Of a stretch of DNA of 64,000 nucleotides, positions 31,401 to 39,890 are shown one piece after another. Each line of letters begins with the position of its first letter. Position 1 is the stretch's first letter. The position numbers and the translations under genes are program-made. This DNA is from Pseudazoarcus pumilus. GTDB taxonomy: Bacteria; Pseudomonadota; Gammaproteobacteria; Burkholderiales; Rhodocyclaceae. The DNA is taken from positions 744,001 through 808,000 of the forward strand of contig NZ_CP025682.1 of NCBI RefSeq assembly GCF_002872475.1, read 5' to 3'. The notes under the pieces are model-generated. The model was not told where the DNA came from and made no database searches. It saw only the letters and a list, made by a program, of their open reading frames with translations.

Positions 31401-32099
31401 GGCGCCGTCGTGGGGGTGCAGCCGTTCGGCGGGCACGGGCGTTCCGGCACCGGGCCCAAGGCCGGCGGGCCGCTGTACGTGCCGCGCCTGGCCCGCGGCG
31501 CGGGGCTGCCGGCGCTCGATTTCGCGCGTGCGCCGCAGCTTTCGCAGGCATTTACCGACTTGCTCGACTGGATCGCATGCGGCTCCGGTGCCTTGGCGTC
31601 CGACGCGCGCGGCGAGTTGCTCGTGGCCGGCCGCGTCTATGCCGCCGAGACCCTGTCAGCGGGCGAGTTGTCCCTGCCCGGACCGACCGGCGAGGATAAC
31701 CGCCTGTACTTCGTGCCGGTGGGTGTGGTGACGTGCGTGGCCGCGCACGCGGGCGCACTGCTGCACCAGATGCTGGCGGCCTTCGCCGGCGGCAACGAGG
31801 TGCGCGTCGCGCGCGATGCGATGTCCGCCCGCGTGCTCGCATCGCTTCCGGCGACGGTGGTCCGTGGTGCCGCGCACGGCGACGATGTGCGCGATTGTGC
31901 GGCGGTATTGTTCGACGGACCGGACGCGCTTGCGCGCCAGTGGCGCGAGCGGCTGGCGACGCTCGATCCGGCGCCCGAACTGCTGCGCCCGCGGCCGCGC
32001 TATGCGCTCAACCGTCTGGTGCGCGAGCGCTGCGTCAGCATCAACACCGCCGCGGCCGGTGGCAACGCGGCCCTGTTCGCACTCGGCGGCGGCGCATGA
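28467..32099 (+). CDS. putA: Bifunctional proline dehydrogenase/P5C dehydrogenase
   Basis: A 1210-residue enzyme oxidising proline to glutamate. The FAD proline dehydrogenase barrel spans about residues 150-470 (SVKLSALSPRY, RLVKGAYWDTEIK, CLHGMGEALYDGL). The aldehyde dehydrogenase part spans about 520-1000 (SPWNFPLAIFTGQIAGALAA, LICETGGQNALV with catalytic Glu, DSAGQRCSALRLL with catalytic Cys). The C-terminal domain is shortened. No ribbon-helix-helix DNA-binding domain is at the N-terminus, so this is not the autorepressor form. CCAGGAGG precedes the ATG. Confidence 0.96.
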   Translation: MPDRSVARLLCIESPPAGTRAAIDGALRPPESEYVAALLAAWAPSPDEVARIAELAPRLAAAQRMRRMRAGGVDALMREFSLSSDEGLALMCLAEALLRVPDAATVDRLIRDRLAAGDWRAHVGHDPSLFVNAAAWGLLAGRRLLAPADEHGLARALHEALARGGEPLLRGAMRGAMRLLGERFVVGRDIGEALRRAARARPCLYSFDMLGEAAMTDADARVYLAAYLAAARAIGEAAGARHCDESDGMSVKLSALSPRYVWSQPERLREELLPRLASVCHVAAEAGIGLAIDAEEADRLEPSLDLFEALLDDPRLAGWDGLGFVVQAYQKRAPALVDRLVELARMRGRRITVRLVKGAYWDTEIKRAQLDGVDDYPVFTRKAHTDLSWLVCARRLLAARAWLRPQFATHNAHSVAAVLAMAGDARDFEFQCLHGMGEALYDGLLAEPDVARTVRVYGPVGSHETLLPYLVRRLLENGANSSFVHGIVDPGVPLDTLLADPAECARAAGGRPHPRIATPPDLYGPTRRNPSGIDLASPGVRASLAARVAAELGRRHVASPLLAVEHAGGPRRTVRNPAALGDVVGEVEECVPDAVPTAVEAALREGREWGAVPATRRAAVLEAAGDVLEADAGRLLPLLVREAGKTWHAAIAELREAVDFCRYYANAARALDMDARPLGAVVCISPWNFPLAIFTGQIAGALAAGNAVLAKPAEQTPLIAFAATRAMHAAGVPRAALQLLPEKGATVGAALVADARIGGVLFTGSTATAGSIRRVLAARDDEPLLICETGGQNALVADSTALPEQLVADVIASAFDSAGQRCSALRLLCVQEDIADRVLEMLRGAVAERVLGDPRDARTDIGPVIDAAARDRIEDWIASVRRRGLDVWRAPLQVPDGGHFVVPTIIAIDDPALLAEEHFGPVLHVLRVPADGIEAAIEQVNALGFGLTFGVHSRIGTSVARFALLARAGNVYVNRNIVGAVVGVQPFGGHGRSGTGPKAGGPLYVPRLARGAGLPALDFARAPQLSQAFTDLLDWIACGSGALASDARGELLVAGRVYAAETLSAGELSLPGPTGEDNRLYFVPVGVVTCVAAHAGALLHQMLAAFAGGNEVRVARDAMSARVLASLPATVVRGAAHGDDVRDCAAVLFDGPDALARQWRERLATLDPAPELLRPRPRYALNRLVRERCVSINTAAAGGNAALFALGGGA

Positions 32100-32124
32100 T
32101 GCGCCAGCACGCGCCGGCCGCCGG

Positions 32125-32130
32125 TAGAAT
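32125..32130 (+). promoter_or_regulatory. -10 box directly before tamA
   Basis: TAGAAT ends seven bases before the preferred ATG at 32138 and itself overlaps an in-frame ATG at 32129. No ribosome-binding site lies between. It resembles the dnaX arrangement and may give a leaderless mRNA. Confidence 0.4.
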
Positions 32131-32137
32131 GTCGGCC

Positions 32138-33898
32138 ATGCGAGTCCATCCCGTCTTCCTGCGCTGCCTCGCCGTCGCGCTGATCCTTGCCGCGTCGGGC
32201 GCCGTTGCCCAGCCCGCGCCCGGCGACCAGGCGCCGCTCCAGGTCACGCTCGAGGCGCCCGAGGGGGTACGCGCGCTCCTGCAACGTCATCTGCGCATCC
32301 TGCGCGTCGAACAGGCCGCTCCGGAGCGCACCGCCGACCGGGTGGCCCTGCTGCGACGCACGCGCCGCGACGTGGAGCAACTGCTCGCCACCGAGGGCTA
32401 CTTCTCTCCGGCGGTCCGTTTCGAGCGCGACCACGAGGTGCGCTGGCGCATCGAAGTCGATCCCGGCGTGCAGGCCACCATCGACGAGGTCGAACTGGAG
32501 TTCGCCGGCGATCTCGCCGGTGACGGCCCCGACCGCGCGGCCCGGCGCGATTCGCTGCGTTCGGCCTGGCCGCTGCGCGCCGGTCAGCCCTTCCGCCAGT
32601 CGGCCTGGGATGGCGCCAAGCAGCAACTGCTCTACAGCGTGTCGGTGCGCGACTATGCTGCCGCACGCATCGCCGACAGCCGCGCGGCGGTCGACCCGGC
32701 CACCGCTTCCGTTCGTCTGCACGTCACCGTCGACTCCGGCCCGCCGTTTCGCATCGGCGAGCTGCGCGTGAGCGGTATCGAGCGCCTGCCCCCGGAACTG
32801 GTCGAACGCTACAGCACGCTCGAGCCGGGCGAGCGCTTCGATCAGGACCGCCTGCTGGCCTTCCAGAGCGAACTCCAGGCGGTGCCGCAGTTCGCCTCGG
32901 TGGTGGTCGACATCCCGCGCGACCCGGCGCTCGCCGATGCCGTGCCGGTGGATGTGCGCATCGTCGAGGCGCAGACGCGCCAGCTCGGTTTCGGCGCGGG
33001 CTTTTCGACCAACACCGGTGCGCGCGTGGAAGCCACCTGGCGCGACGTCAATTTCCTCGACCGCGCCTGGGAACTGAACACCGGTCTGCGCATCGAGCAG
33101 CGCCGCCAGACGCTCTACGCCGACGTCTTCCTGCCGCCGGCCTCCGGCGGCTATCGCGACAGCTTCGGCGCCGTCATCGAGAGCAGCGACATCGAGGGCC
33201 TGCAGCAGTCGCGTTACGCCTTCGGCGCGGTGCGCAGCCATGTGCGCGGCGACATCGAGACCGCGCTGGCCCTGCGTTACCAGCGCGAGACCCTGGACCC
33301 CAAGGGCGGCGAGGAGACGCGCACCACGGCGCTCACCGCCAACTGGAGCTGGACGCAGCGCAAGGTCGACGACATGCTCGACCCGCGCAGTGGCTATGTG
33401 CTGCATGGCGAGATCGGCGGCGGCGCCAAGGCCGTGCTCTCCGACCAGGACTTCCTGCGCCTGTACGGGCGGGCCGTGCGCTACCAGCCGGTGGGCATGC
33501 GCGACGTATTCATCCTGCGCGGCGAACTGGGCGCGACGCTGGCCGACAGCCGTGACGGCATCCCGCTCAACTTCCTGTTCCGCACCGGCGGCGCGCAGTC
33601 CGTGCGCGGCTATGCCTACCAGAGCCTGGGCGTGCGCGAAGGCGCGGCGACCCTGGGCGGGCGCTACATGGCCGCGGTCAGCGCTGAGTACGTGCACTGG
33701 TTTCGCGAACAGTGGGGCGTGGCCAGCTTCGTCGATGTCGGCGACGCGGCCGATTCGCGCGAAGACTTCGACCCCAAGCTGGGCGTCGGCGTTGGCGCGC
33801 GCTGGCGCAGCCCGGCCGGCCCCATCGCGCTGGATCTGGCCTGGGGCCACGACGAGCGCGACCTGCGCGTGCACTTCGCGGTGGCCGTCGCGTTCTGA
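32138..33898 (+). CDS. tamA: Omp85-family outer membrane assembly protein (TamA-like)
   Basis: A 586-residue protein with a signal peptide (VFLRCLAVALILAASGAVAQ), three POTRA-like repeats (about residues 30-255) and a C-terminal 16-strand beta-barrel. The barrel carries the Omp85 motif RTGGAQSVRGYAYQSLG and ends in an aromatic (VHFAVAVAF). It inserts or exports outer-membrane proteins, usually with TamB. No tamB follows: downstream lies the opposite-strand ubiquitin gene. The first 45 bases after putA hold only the -10 box. Confidence 0.88.
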   Translation: MRVHPVFLRCLAVALILAASGAVAQPAPGDQAPLQVTLEAPEGVRALLQRHLRILRVEQAAPERTADRVALLRRTRRDVEQLLATEGYFSPAVRFERDHEVRWRIEVDPGVQATIDEVELEFAGDLAGDGPDRAARRDSLRSAWPLRAGQPFRQSAWDGAKQQLLYSVSVRDYAAARIADSRAAVDPATASVRLHVTVDSGPPFRIGELRVSGIERLPPELVERYSTLEPGERFDQDRLLAFQSELQAVPQFASVVVDIPRDPALADAVPVDVRIVEAQTRQLGFGAGFSTNTGARVEATWRDVNFLDRAWELNTGLRIEQRRQTLYADVFLPPASGGYRDSFGAVIESSDIEGLQQSRYAFGAVRSHVRGDIETALALRYQRETLDPKGGEETRTTALTANWSWTQRKVDDMLDPRSGYVLHGEIGGGAKAVLSDQDFLRLYGRAVRYQPVGMRDVFILRGELGATLADSRDGIPLNFLFRTGGAQSVRGYAYQSLGVREGAATLGGRYMAAVSAEYVHWFREQWGVASFVDVGDAADSREDFDPKLGVGVGARWRSPAGPIALDLAWGHDERDLRVHFAVAVAF

Positions 33899-34055
33899 TG
33901 CGCCGCGCCGCTGCCCGGCAATCGGGCGCCGGTGGCAAGGCGTTCAGGCTCAGCCACTTGCGGCGTCAATCCCCGTCTTGTCCACAGGCTTGCCCACGGA
34001 AAGTGGGGATGGAATCGACCGTGCCGCGTCGGCAAGTGTCCGGGCCGCGATCAAC

Positions 34056-34439
<384 letters not shown>

Positions 34440-34443
34440 TCAT

Positions 34444-34459
34444 GTGGCAATCATGCCAC
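34444..34459. promoter_or_regulatory. Perfect inverted repeat before the ubiquitin gene
   Basis: GTGGCA-ATCA-TGCCAC (plus strand) is a perfect 6-bp inverted repeat 10 bp upstream of the ubiquitin start and inside the divergent promoter region. It may be a small operator or an RNA hairpin covering the start region. No known operator matches. Confidence 0.45.
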
Positions 34460-34680
34460 GTTGGCGATAGACGCCGAGGCGTGTTGTTGGCTATATTCGC
34501 CCGGCCTGCGTGGACGTTTCAGACCGGGCGCTCGCGCAGCATCGGAGATGCCAGGCCGAAGCGCGACGATTCCTGCGGAAGTGTGGCCGGCGTCAAGAAT
34601 GCATGATCGCCACGTGCGCCTCCGTCATCCAACGGAGTCCGGGCTGTCGTGCCGGACGCCACCTTAGCGAGAGGTGCGTC

Positions 34681-35424
34681 ATGCGTCACATGCGTCGGGT
34701 TTGCGGCAGTTTCGTGGTGTCAATTCTGTTGTGTGTTGCCGGGAGCGCATTCGCGCAGGGTATTCCGGCCCCGGCGGCGATGACGCCGGGCGATCTGATC
34801 GACGGCGACACTTTTTACGTGATGTTCGTCACGTCGACCACCCATCCCGGCAACCTCGCGACCGCGGCCGACTACGACGCCGCCGTCAATGCCGCCGCGC
34901 AGTCTTCCGGCTTCTACGGCACTGATGACTCCTCGCTCACCGGCCAATGGCGCGCCTTCATCGGCCACGACGACGGCACCAACCGCGCGGATGTCGTCGG
35001 TGGCGCCGCGCCGATCTACCGCATCGACGGCACGCGCCTGGCCAACAACCGGGCCGATCTGCTCGATAACACGATTGCCGCGACGGTCAGCGTCACGCAG
35101 CAGGGTGGCGCGCCGGGATCCGTCTTCGTCTGGACCGGCATGAATGCCACGGGCGCGACGTCCTATGGTTTGGGGGCGATCGATCAGTCGAGGTACGGGC
35201 AGTCCAACTTTACTGACACTACCTGGTTGGACGGAGGCGGGATAACCCCCAACGGCCAGAACTATCACGTCTACGCCGTCTCTCCCCTGCTGCGCGTGGG
35301 CGCACCCGCCGCCGCTGCGCAAGTCACGCCGGTACCCGTGATGTCGCCCTGGGGGGCGGCGGCGCTGGTCGCTGCGCTTGCCGGTGTCGTGGGCTGGCGC
35401 CGACGCAGCGCCACGCGGAGTTGA
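34681..35424 (+). CDS. Secreted protein with IPTL-CTERM-like C-terminal sorting signal
   Basis: A 247-residue protein: signal peptide MRHMRRVCGSFVVSILLCVA with cleavage near AFA-QG, and a central domain of about 190 residues (LTGQWRAFIGHDDGTNRADV, GGAAPIYRIDGTRLANN). The domain resembles the DUF1554-like lectin-type domain of sorting-signal proteins. The C-terminus is VPVMSPWG, a hydrophobic segment, then WRRRSATRS. That fits the IPTLxxWG pattern, whose processing enzyme in other species is exosortase H. GAGAGG lies six bases before the ATG. Divergent to the ubiquitin gene, whose tail is of the same kind. No exosortase gene lies in the window. Confidence 0.82.
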   Translation: MRHMRRVCGSFVVSILLCVAGSAFAQGIPAPAAMTPGDLIDGDTFYVMFVTSTTHPGNLATAADYDAAVNAAAQSSGFYGTDDSSLTGQWRAFIGHDDGTNRADVVGGAAPIYRIDGTRLANNRADLLDNTIAATVSVTQQGGAPGSVFVWTGMNATGATSYGLGAIDQSRYGQSNFTDTTWLDGGGITPNGQNYHVYAVSPLLRVGAPAAAAQVTPVPVMSPWGAAALVAALAGVVGWRRRSATRS

Positions 35425-35515
35425 ACCCGGCGCCTGTGCCGCTAGCACTGCGGGTGAGGTACGCATCGGGCAGCTGGCGATCCGCCTTGGGTCGCACGGA
35501 TGCAGGACGCTCAAG

Positions 35516-36031
35516 TCATTCGGTGGCGTGATCCGTGCCGTCGCCGTGTCCGTCGTTCGCTTGCGCGGCATGCGGCGTCAGGCCAGGAAAGCGCGTGCCG
35601 GCATGGTCGATGTGGCAGCTTTGACAGGCGCGGGTCATTTCCTGGAACCATAGCCGCTGCAGGGTGGCGTCGTGGTGTTCGCCTGCCTGCGCCAGATTCC
35701 TGGCGAGAACGTGGAAGGCGCGGTCGGCCGCGATGAAGCCGGCGGGCAGCTTGGCGCCGAGTTCCTCGCGCTGCGCGGCGGACAATTCCTGCTTGAGCAC
35801 GAAACTGTCGTGGATCTTTCGGGCTTCATCGGACACGGTCGCATGATCTCCGCTGACGACTGCAGTGTGGATGCGGCCCATTGCCTGTGCCATGGCCTGC
35901 ATTTCCGCAATGATCAGCGCGCGCGTGGCGGGGGAGAGTTCGGCTGTCGCCGGCGGTTCCTGCGGTTCCGCGGCAGCCGCGACCATCGGAAAGAGCATTG
36001 CCGCGAGCAGTGCTGAAAATCGTCTGTTCAT
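35516..36031 (-). CDS. Exported c-type cytochrome, cytochrome c'-like
   Basis: A 171-residue protein with a signal peptide (RRFSALLAAMLFPMVAAAAE) and helical regions. A single heme motif RACQSCHIDHAG lies near the C-terminus, the arrangement of four-helix cytochrome c' type proteins. A His/Asp-rich tail follows (NDGHGDGTDHATE). GGGAG precedes the ATG. Electron partner and ligand (for example NO) cannot be inferred. A GTGCCA/TGGCAC inverted repeat lies upstream (36095-36114). It lies between the IPTL-type gene and the exporter operon with no sign of sharing either transcript. Confidence 0.85.
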   Translation of the reverse strand: MNRRFSALLAAMLFPMVAAAAEPQEPPATAELSPATRALIIAEMQAMAQAMGRIHTAVVSGDHATVSDEARKIHDSFVLKQELSAAQREELGAKLPAGFIAADRAFHVLARNLAQAGEHHDATLQRLWFQEMTRACQSCHIDHAGTRFPGLTPHAAQANDGHGDGTDHATE

Positions 36032-36094
36032 GTGTCGTCTCCCTTGCTGTGCAATCCGGGGTCGATCACCCGATCGGACCTCGTCAAAATGATC

Positions 36095-36114
36095 GTGCCA
36101 CGATAGCTTGGCAC
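36095..36114. promoter_or_regulatory. Inverted repeat upstream of the cytochrome c gene
   Basis: GTGCCA and TGGCAC form a 6-bp perfect inverted repeat around eight bases, about 64 bp upstream of the cytochrome gene and just after the end of the exporter ATPase gene. It could be an operator; a near sigma-54 match here lacks the invariant GC at -12. Confidence 0.3.
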
Positions 36115-36124
36115 TGCGTCCTAT

Positions 36125-36835
36125 TCAATCGAGGCTTCGTCCCTCGCCGGCCTCTTCGTGGGTCACTCCATCGCGGATGTGATAGATGCGTTTGAAGGTC
36201 GGGATGATCTTTTCGTCGTGTGTGACGACGATGATGGCAGTCTGGAATTTTCGAGCCATGTCGTTGAGGATGCGAATCACCGCCATGGCACGCTCGGAAT
36301 CGAGCGGGGCGGTGGGTTCGTCGGCGAGGATCACGGGCGGACGATTGACCAATCCGCGCGCGATGGCGACCCGCTGCTGCTCGCCTCCGGACAGTTGCGC
36401 CGGCATCGCGCTGGCCCGATGTTGAACATCGAGTGCGGTGAGCAACTCAATTGCCTGCGCGCGCGACTTCCCGTTGGGCACGCCGGCGAGCATGGGCAGC
36501 AAGGCCACGTTGTCGGTGACGTCGAGAAACGGGATCAGATACGGCGCCTGGAAGACGAAGCCGATCTTGTCGCGTCGCAGGGCGCGCAGGTCGCGCACCT
36601 TCCAGCCATCGTCGTAGATCACTTCATCGCCAAGCGTCATGCGACCGGCGCTCGGGCCGATCACCGCGCCCAGGCATTTGAGCAGGGTGCTCTTGCCCGA
36701 GCCGGAGGGGCCGATCAGGCCGACCACCTCGCCCGGAGCCACCTGCATGTCGACGCCCTTCAGGGCGTCGACGGCGGTGTCCCCCTTGCCGTAGCGCTTC
36801 TTCAGGCCCTCGATGCGAATGCCGTTGCCATTCAT
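36125..36835 (-). CDS. ABC exporter ATP-binding protein (MacB/LolD-like)
   Basis: A 236-residue ATPase: Walker [16 protein letters not shown], signature [16 protein letters not shown], Walker [16 protein letters not shown] and switch VVTHDEKII. It belongs to the MacB/DevA subgroup serving FtsX-type permeases. One base separates it from the permease stop. Note DEPTAPLD where most relatives have DEPTGxLD. Last gene of the tetR-MFP-permease-ATPase operon. Confidence 0.93.
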   Translation of the reverse strand: MNGNGIRIEGLKKRYGKGDTAVDALKGVDMQVAPGEVVGLIGPSGSGKSTLLKCLGAVIGPSAGRMTLGDEVIYDDGWKVRDLRALRRDKIGFVFQAPYLIPFLDVTDNVALLPMLAGVPNGKSRAQAIELLTALDVQHRASAMPAQLSGGEQQRVAIARGLVNRPPVILADEPTAPLDSERAMAVIRILNDMARKFQTAIIVVTHDEKIIPTFKRIYHIRDGVTHEEAGEGRSLD

Positions 36836-36836
36836 G

Positions 36837-38042
36837 TCAGCCCCCTATGGCTTCGGCCGGGTCGACCTTGAGCGCCATGCGGATGGCGACCAGGCTGGCA
36901 AGCACGCAGATCACGAGTACGGCGAAGAAGCCCACGATCGAGTCGCTTGGCATGAGCAGCACATATTTGGGAAATAGCGGTGCCGAGAACGTGGCGGTGA
37001 TCTTGCCGACCACGAAACCGATCACGCCCAGCGCGAGCGCCTGCTGCATGATCATCGCGGCGATGCTGCGGTTGCGCGTGCCGATGAGCTTCAACACGGC
37101 GATCTCGCGGATCTTGTCCATCGTCAGTGAGTAGATGATGAAGGCGACGATCGCCGCGCTGACGATGGCCAGAATCGCCAGAAACATGCCGATCTGTTTG
37201 GCCGAAGTGGCGATCAGCTTGCCGATCAGGATGCCTTCCATCTGGGCGCGGGTATAGACCGTCAAGCGCTGCCAGCGGCGGATGGATTCGGCGACCTCGT
37301 CCGCGACGTACCCTGGCCGAAGCGTGACCAGAACGGCATTGACGAAGGTGTTGGTGCTCTGTGAATCAATCACCGCATCGAGCAACCCCGGCACTGCCGG
37401 TCGGTTGAAGGCCGGGTTCGCCGTGGTGCGACGCCGGCTTTGCAGAATCGCGTCATTGTCCTTGAGGAACTGCGCTTCCTGGGCATCCTTGAGCGGAATG
37501 AACAGCATCGGGTCACCGCTGGACGAAACCATGCGCCGTGTCAGTCCAACCACCAGGTAGTGATTGCGGCGAATCGAAACGCGGTCTCCCAGCTTGAAGC
37601 CGGAAGCGATATCGGCCACCGCCTCGTAGTGGCTGCGCGTGATCTGGCGTCCGGCGACGAGGTAGGGGGGCCATCCGGGAGTGGCCCCCGGCTCACCGGG
37701 TGCGATTCCGACCACCATGATGCGCACGTCGCGCTCGTCCTTGCGCACCTGCATGGTCAGGTAGGTTACGTTGGCTGCCCGGGCGACGCCCGGCATGGCA
37801 AGGAGGCTGCGGTACGTGTCGTCGTTCAGGCTGGAGGACTCGGCATAAGGTCCCAGGGTGTCTTTCTGCACCACCCACAGATCGGCGCCGCTGTTGTCGA
37901 GCAAGGCCTTGCCATCGTCGACCATGCCGCGATATACGCCGGCCATGATCAGGGTCACGCCGATCAGCAGCCCCAGGCCGATGCCCGTGAACACGAACTT
38001 CCCCCAGGCATGGAGAATGTCGCGGCCGGCAAGGCTGATCAT
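36837..38042 (-). CDS. ABC exporter permease, FtsX/MacB type (DevC-like)
   Basis: A 401-residue membrane protein with one N-terminal helix (about residues 15-37), a large periplasmic domain (about 40-270) and three C-terminal helices (FLAILAIVSAAIVAFIIYSL onward), ending ALKVDPAEAIGG, the FtsX-like signature. Its ATG overlaps the stop of the adaptor gene (ATGA). It should work with the adjacent adaptor and ATPase as a mechanotransmission-type exporter; the substrate is unknown. Confidence 0.92.
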   Translation of the reverse strand: MISLAGRDILHAWGKFVFTGIGLGLLIGVTLIMAGVYRGMVDDGKALLDNSGADLWVVQKDTLGPYAESSSLNDDTYRSLLAMPGVARAANVTYLTMQVRKDERDVRIMVVGIAPGEPGATPGWPPYLVAGRQITRSHYEAVADIASGFKLGDRVSIRRNHYLVVGLTRRMVSSSGDPMLFIPLKDAQEAQFLKDNDAILQSRRRTTANPAFNRPAVPGLLDAVIDSQSTNTFVNAVLVTLRPGYVADEVAESIRRWQRLTVYTRAQMEGILIGKLIATSAKQIGMFLAILAIVSAAIVAFIIYSLTMDKIREIAVLKLIGTRNRSIAAMIMQQALALGVIGFVVGKITATFSAPLFPKYVLLMPSDSIVGFFAVLVICVLASLVAIRMALKVDPAEAIGG

Positions 38043-39190
38043 TTCGCGCTGCCCGGGATGCGATCGACGATATGGATGCTGCTGCGCGATGTCAGAGCTT
38101 TTTCGCTATAGACGACGATCTGGTCACCTACATCCAGCCCTTCGCGCACTTGCAGGTAGCCATCCAGATCGGATGTGCCCGCAGTGATCGGCGTGAAGGC
38201 CAGGTCAGCGTCGACGACCCGCCACACACCTATCCGGTTGTCCTCACGGCGCAGCGCGGCGTTGGGGATCGTCGCGGTGGCCGCCTGCGCAGGCAGTTCG
38301 ATCGTGACTTCGGCCAGTTCTCCCAGCGGCGGCAGGGGCCGGGGGAGGGAGTCGAAGACCACCTTGGCGAGAATCTCTTCGGTCACCGCATCGGCCTTCG
38401 GTTCCACGCGCAATACTCGGCCCTTCAGGGTCTCGCCCTCGCGCGAGCGCAGCTGGATCCAGGCCGGCAACCCGGCGGTCAGCCCCGCCGCGCTCATCTG
38501 GTCGAATCGCACGTTGATCCACAAACTGGCGGGGTCGATGATCTCCACCACGGTCTGCCCGGCGACAACGGTGGTGCCCGGGTCTGCATCCCGCGCGGCC
38601 ACGATGCCGTTGCTCGGCGCAACCAAGCGCAGGTTGTTGCGCTGCGCGACCAGGCCTTCGTGGTCGGCGCGCGCGCGAGCGAGTTCCTCCCGGGCGCTGG
38701 ACAGCGCGGCTTCGGCTACCCGCAATTCCTGCTTCTTCGCGGAAAGCAGCTCTTCGCTGCTCGCGCGCAATGCGAACAGGTCCTCGTAGCGGCGCGTCTG
38801 GCTTTGCGCGTAGTCCCTGCGGACTTGCGCCTCGTGCAATTGCGCTTGCGCGCGTTTGACGGCCGACTCCCGCGAGCGCACCTGATCGTCGAGATCCACC
38901 GGATCCATCTCGCCCAGCGTCTGGCCGGCCTCCACCTTGTCGCCGACATGTACGGCGAGGTGTTCGACGCGGCCCGCAAACGTGGGTCCGATCTTGTACG
39001 TGTAGCGCACGTCGGTGATGCCGATGCCAAAGAGCCTCGGCGTGATGGGCCGTGCCTGCACAGTCTCGACCGTCACCGCAACCGGGGCCAGTGGGCCGGA
39101 CTTCAGACCGACATAGATGAAGAGGCCGAGCAAGGGGACGATGACGGCCAAAAGGGCCAGAGTTCGGCCTTGCAGAGGGAGCTTTTTCAT
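38039..39190 (-). CDS. Periplasmic adaptor (MFP/HlyD family, DevB/MacA-like)
   Basis: A 383-residue membrane fusion protein with an N-terminal anchor (LALLAVIVPLLGLFIYVGLK), a lipoyl half-domain (AGRVEHLAVHVGDKVEAGQT), a coiled coil (about residues 95-185), the second lipoyl half (RLVAPSNGIVAARDADPGTT) and a beta-barrel. Its ATG overlaps the tetR stop (ATGA) and its stop overlaps the permease start, so all are coupled. Part of a tripartite-like exporter; no outer-membrane channel gene is adjacent. Confidence 0.92.
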   Translation of the reverse strand: MKKLPLQGRTLALLAVIVPLLGLFIYVGLKSGPLAPVAVTVETVQARPITPRLFGIGITDVRYTYKIGPTFAGRVEHLAVHVGDKVEAGQTLGEMDPVDLDDQVRSRESAVKRAQAQLHEAQVRRDYAQSQTRRYEDLFALRASSEELLSAKKQELRVAEAALSSAREELARARADHEGLVAQRNNLRLVAPSNGIVAARDADPGTTVVAGQTVVEIIDPASLWINVRFDQMSAAGLTAGLPAWIQLRSREGETLKGRVLRVEPKADAVTEEILAKVVFDSLPRPLPPLGELAEVTIELPAQAATATIPNAALRREDNRIGVWRVVDADLAFTPITAGTSDLDGYLQVREGLDVGDQIVVYSEKALTSRSSIHIVDRIPGSAK

Positions 39191-39795
39191 TGCGAAGCCT
39201 CGATGCCGCGACGATAGATCGCAAAGACGCGTGGCGCGTCGCTGAGCATGCGCGCGACGTCTCCCGCCAGCATCGACTGCATGACCAGTCCCTGGACCGT
39301 GCCGATGAACAGCGTCGCCGCCGCCTCGCGGTCGAGATTCCGGGACAGCTCACCGCAGGCCTTGCCCTGCTCGAGCAGGACGTGCAAGCGTTCTGCGTAG
39401 CGCTGGATCAACGTCTGAGCCATGCGTTTGGCGGGGGTGGATTCGGCGCGCTGGAGTTCGCCAAACATCATTCTCGGTACGCCGGGGTGCTCCACCACGA
39501 ACGCGACGTGAGTCATGAACATCGCCTCGAGCGCTGCCAGCGGTGACTCCATGCCTTGCGCGGCGCGATCAATCCTGTGCAGCAGGCGCTCCGCGACCCA
39601 CTCCATGACCGCCTGCCAGATGGCCTCCTTGTTCGGGAAGTGCCGAAAGAGCGCCCCCTGGGTCAGATCCATGTGCTTCGCGATCGCCGCCGTGGTGATC
39701 TCGCTGGGATTTCGTGAACCCGCAAGCTTGACGACAGACTCGATCGTGACCGCACGACGTTCGTCGGCCGGCAGATTCTTAGGATGATCGGACAT
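39187..39795 (-). CDS. TetR-family repressor of the exporter operon
   Basis: A 202-residue regulator with an N-terminal HTH (TTAAIAKHMDLTQGALFRHF) and a variable ligand domain. The start MSDHPKNLPADERRAV lies 14 bp from a perfect palindromic operator (39810-39829), so autoregulation is very likely. A longer frame to 39930 runs through the operator and is rejected. First gene of the operon and translationally coupled to the adaptor gene. Confidence 0.93.
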   Translation of the reverse strand: MSDHPKNLPADERRAVTIESVVKLAGSRNPSEITTAAIAKHMDLTQGALFRHFPNKEAIWQAVMEWVAERLLHRIDRAAQGMESPLAALEAMFMTHVAFVVEHPGVPRMMFGELQRAESTPAKRMAQTLIQRYAERLHVLLEQGKACGELSRNLDREAAATLFIGTVQGLVMQSMLAGDVARMLSDAPRVFAIYRRGIEASQ

Positions 39796-39809
39796 CACGA
39801 AGCCTGAAA

Positions 39810-39829
39810 GATAGTAATCAATTACTATC
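39810..39829. promoter_or_regulatory. Palindromic TetR operator
   Basis: GATAGTAAT-CA-ATTACTATC: 9-bp perfect arms around a 2-bp centre, 14 bp before the tetR start. Its size and position fit a TetR dimer site. It is notably AT-rich against the surrounding GC-rich sequence. Confidence 0.85.
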
Positions 39830-39890
39830 TTTTCACGCCTGCCGGAAAAAGGGAAGGCGCAAACCTGCGTCGCTGCGCAAGGAGATGTCG

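Noticed and set aside
33978..33986. DnaA-box-like TTGTCCACA after tamA
   Set aside because: A single box with one mismatch; no cluster, AT-rich unwinding region or replication genes nearby.
36075..36105. Sigma-54 promoter upstream of the cytochrome c gene on the minus strand
   Set aside because: The -24 part TGGCACG is good but the -12 part reads TTTTG, lacking the invariant GC.
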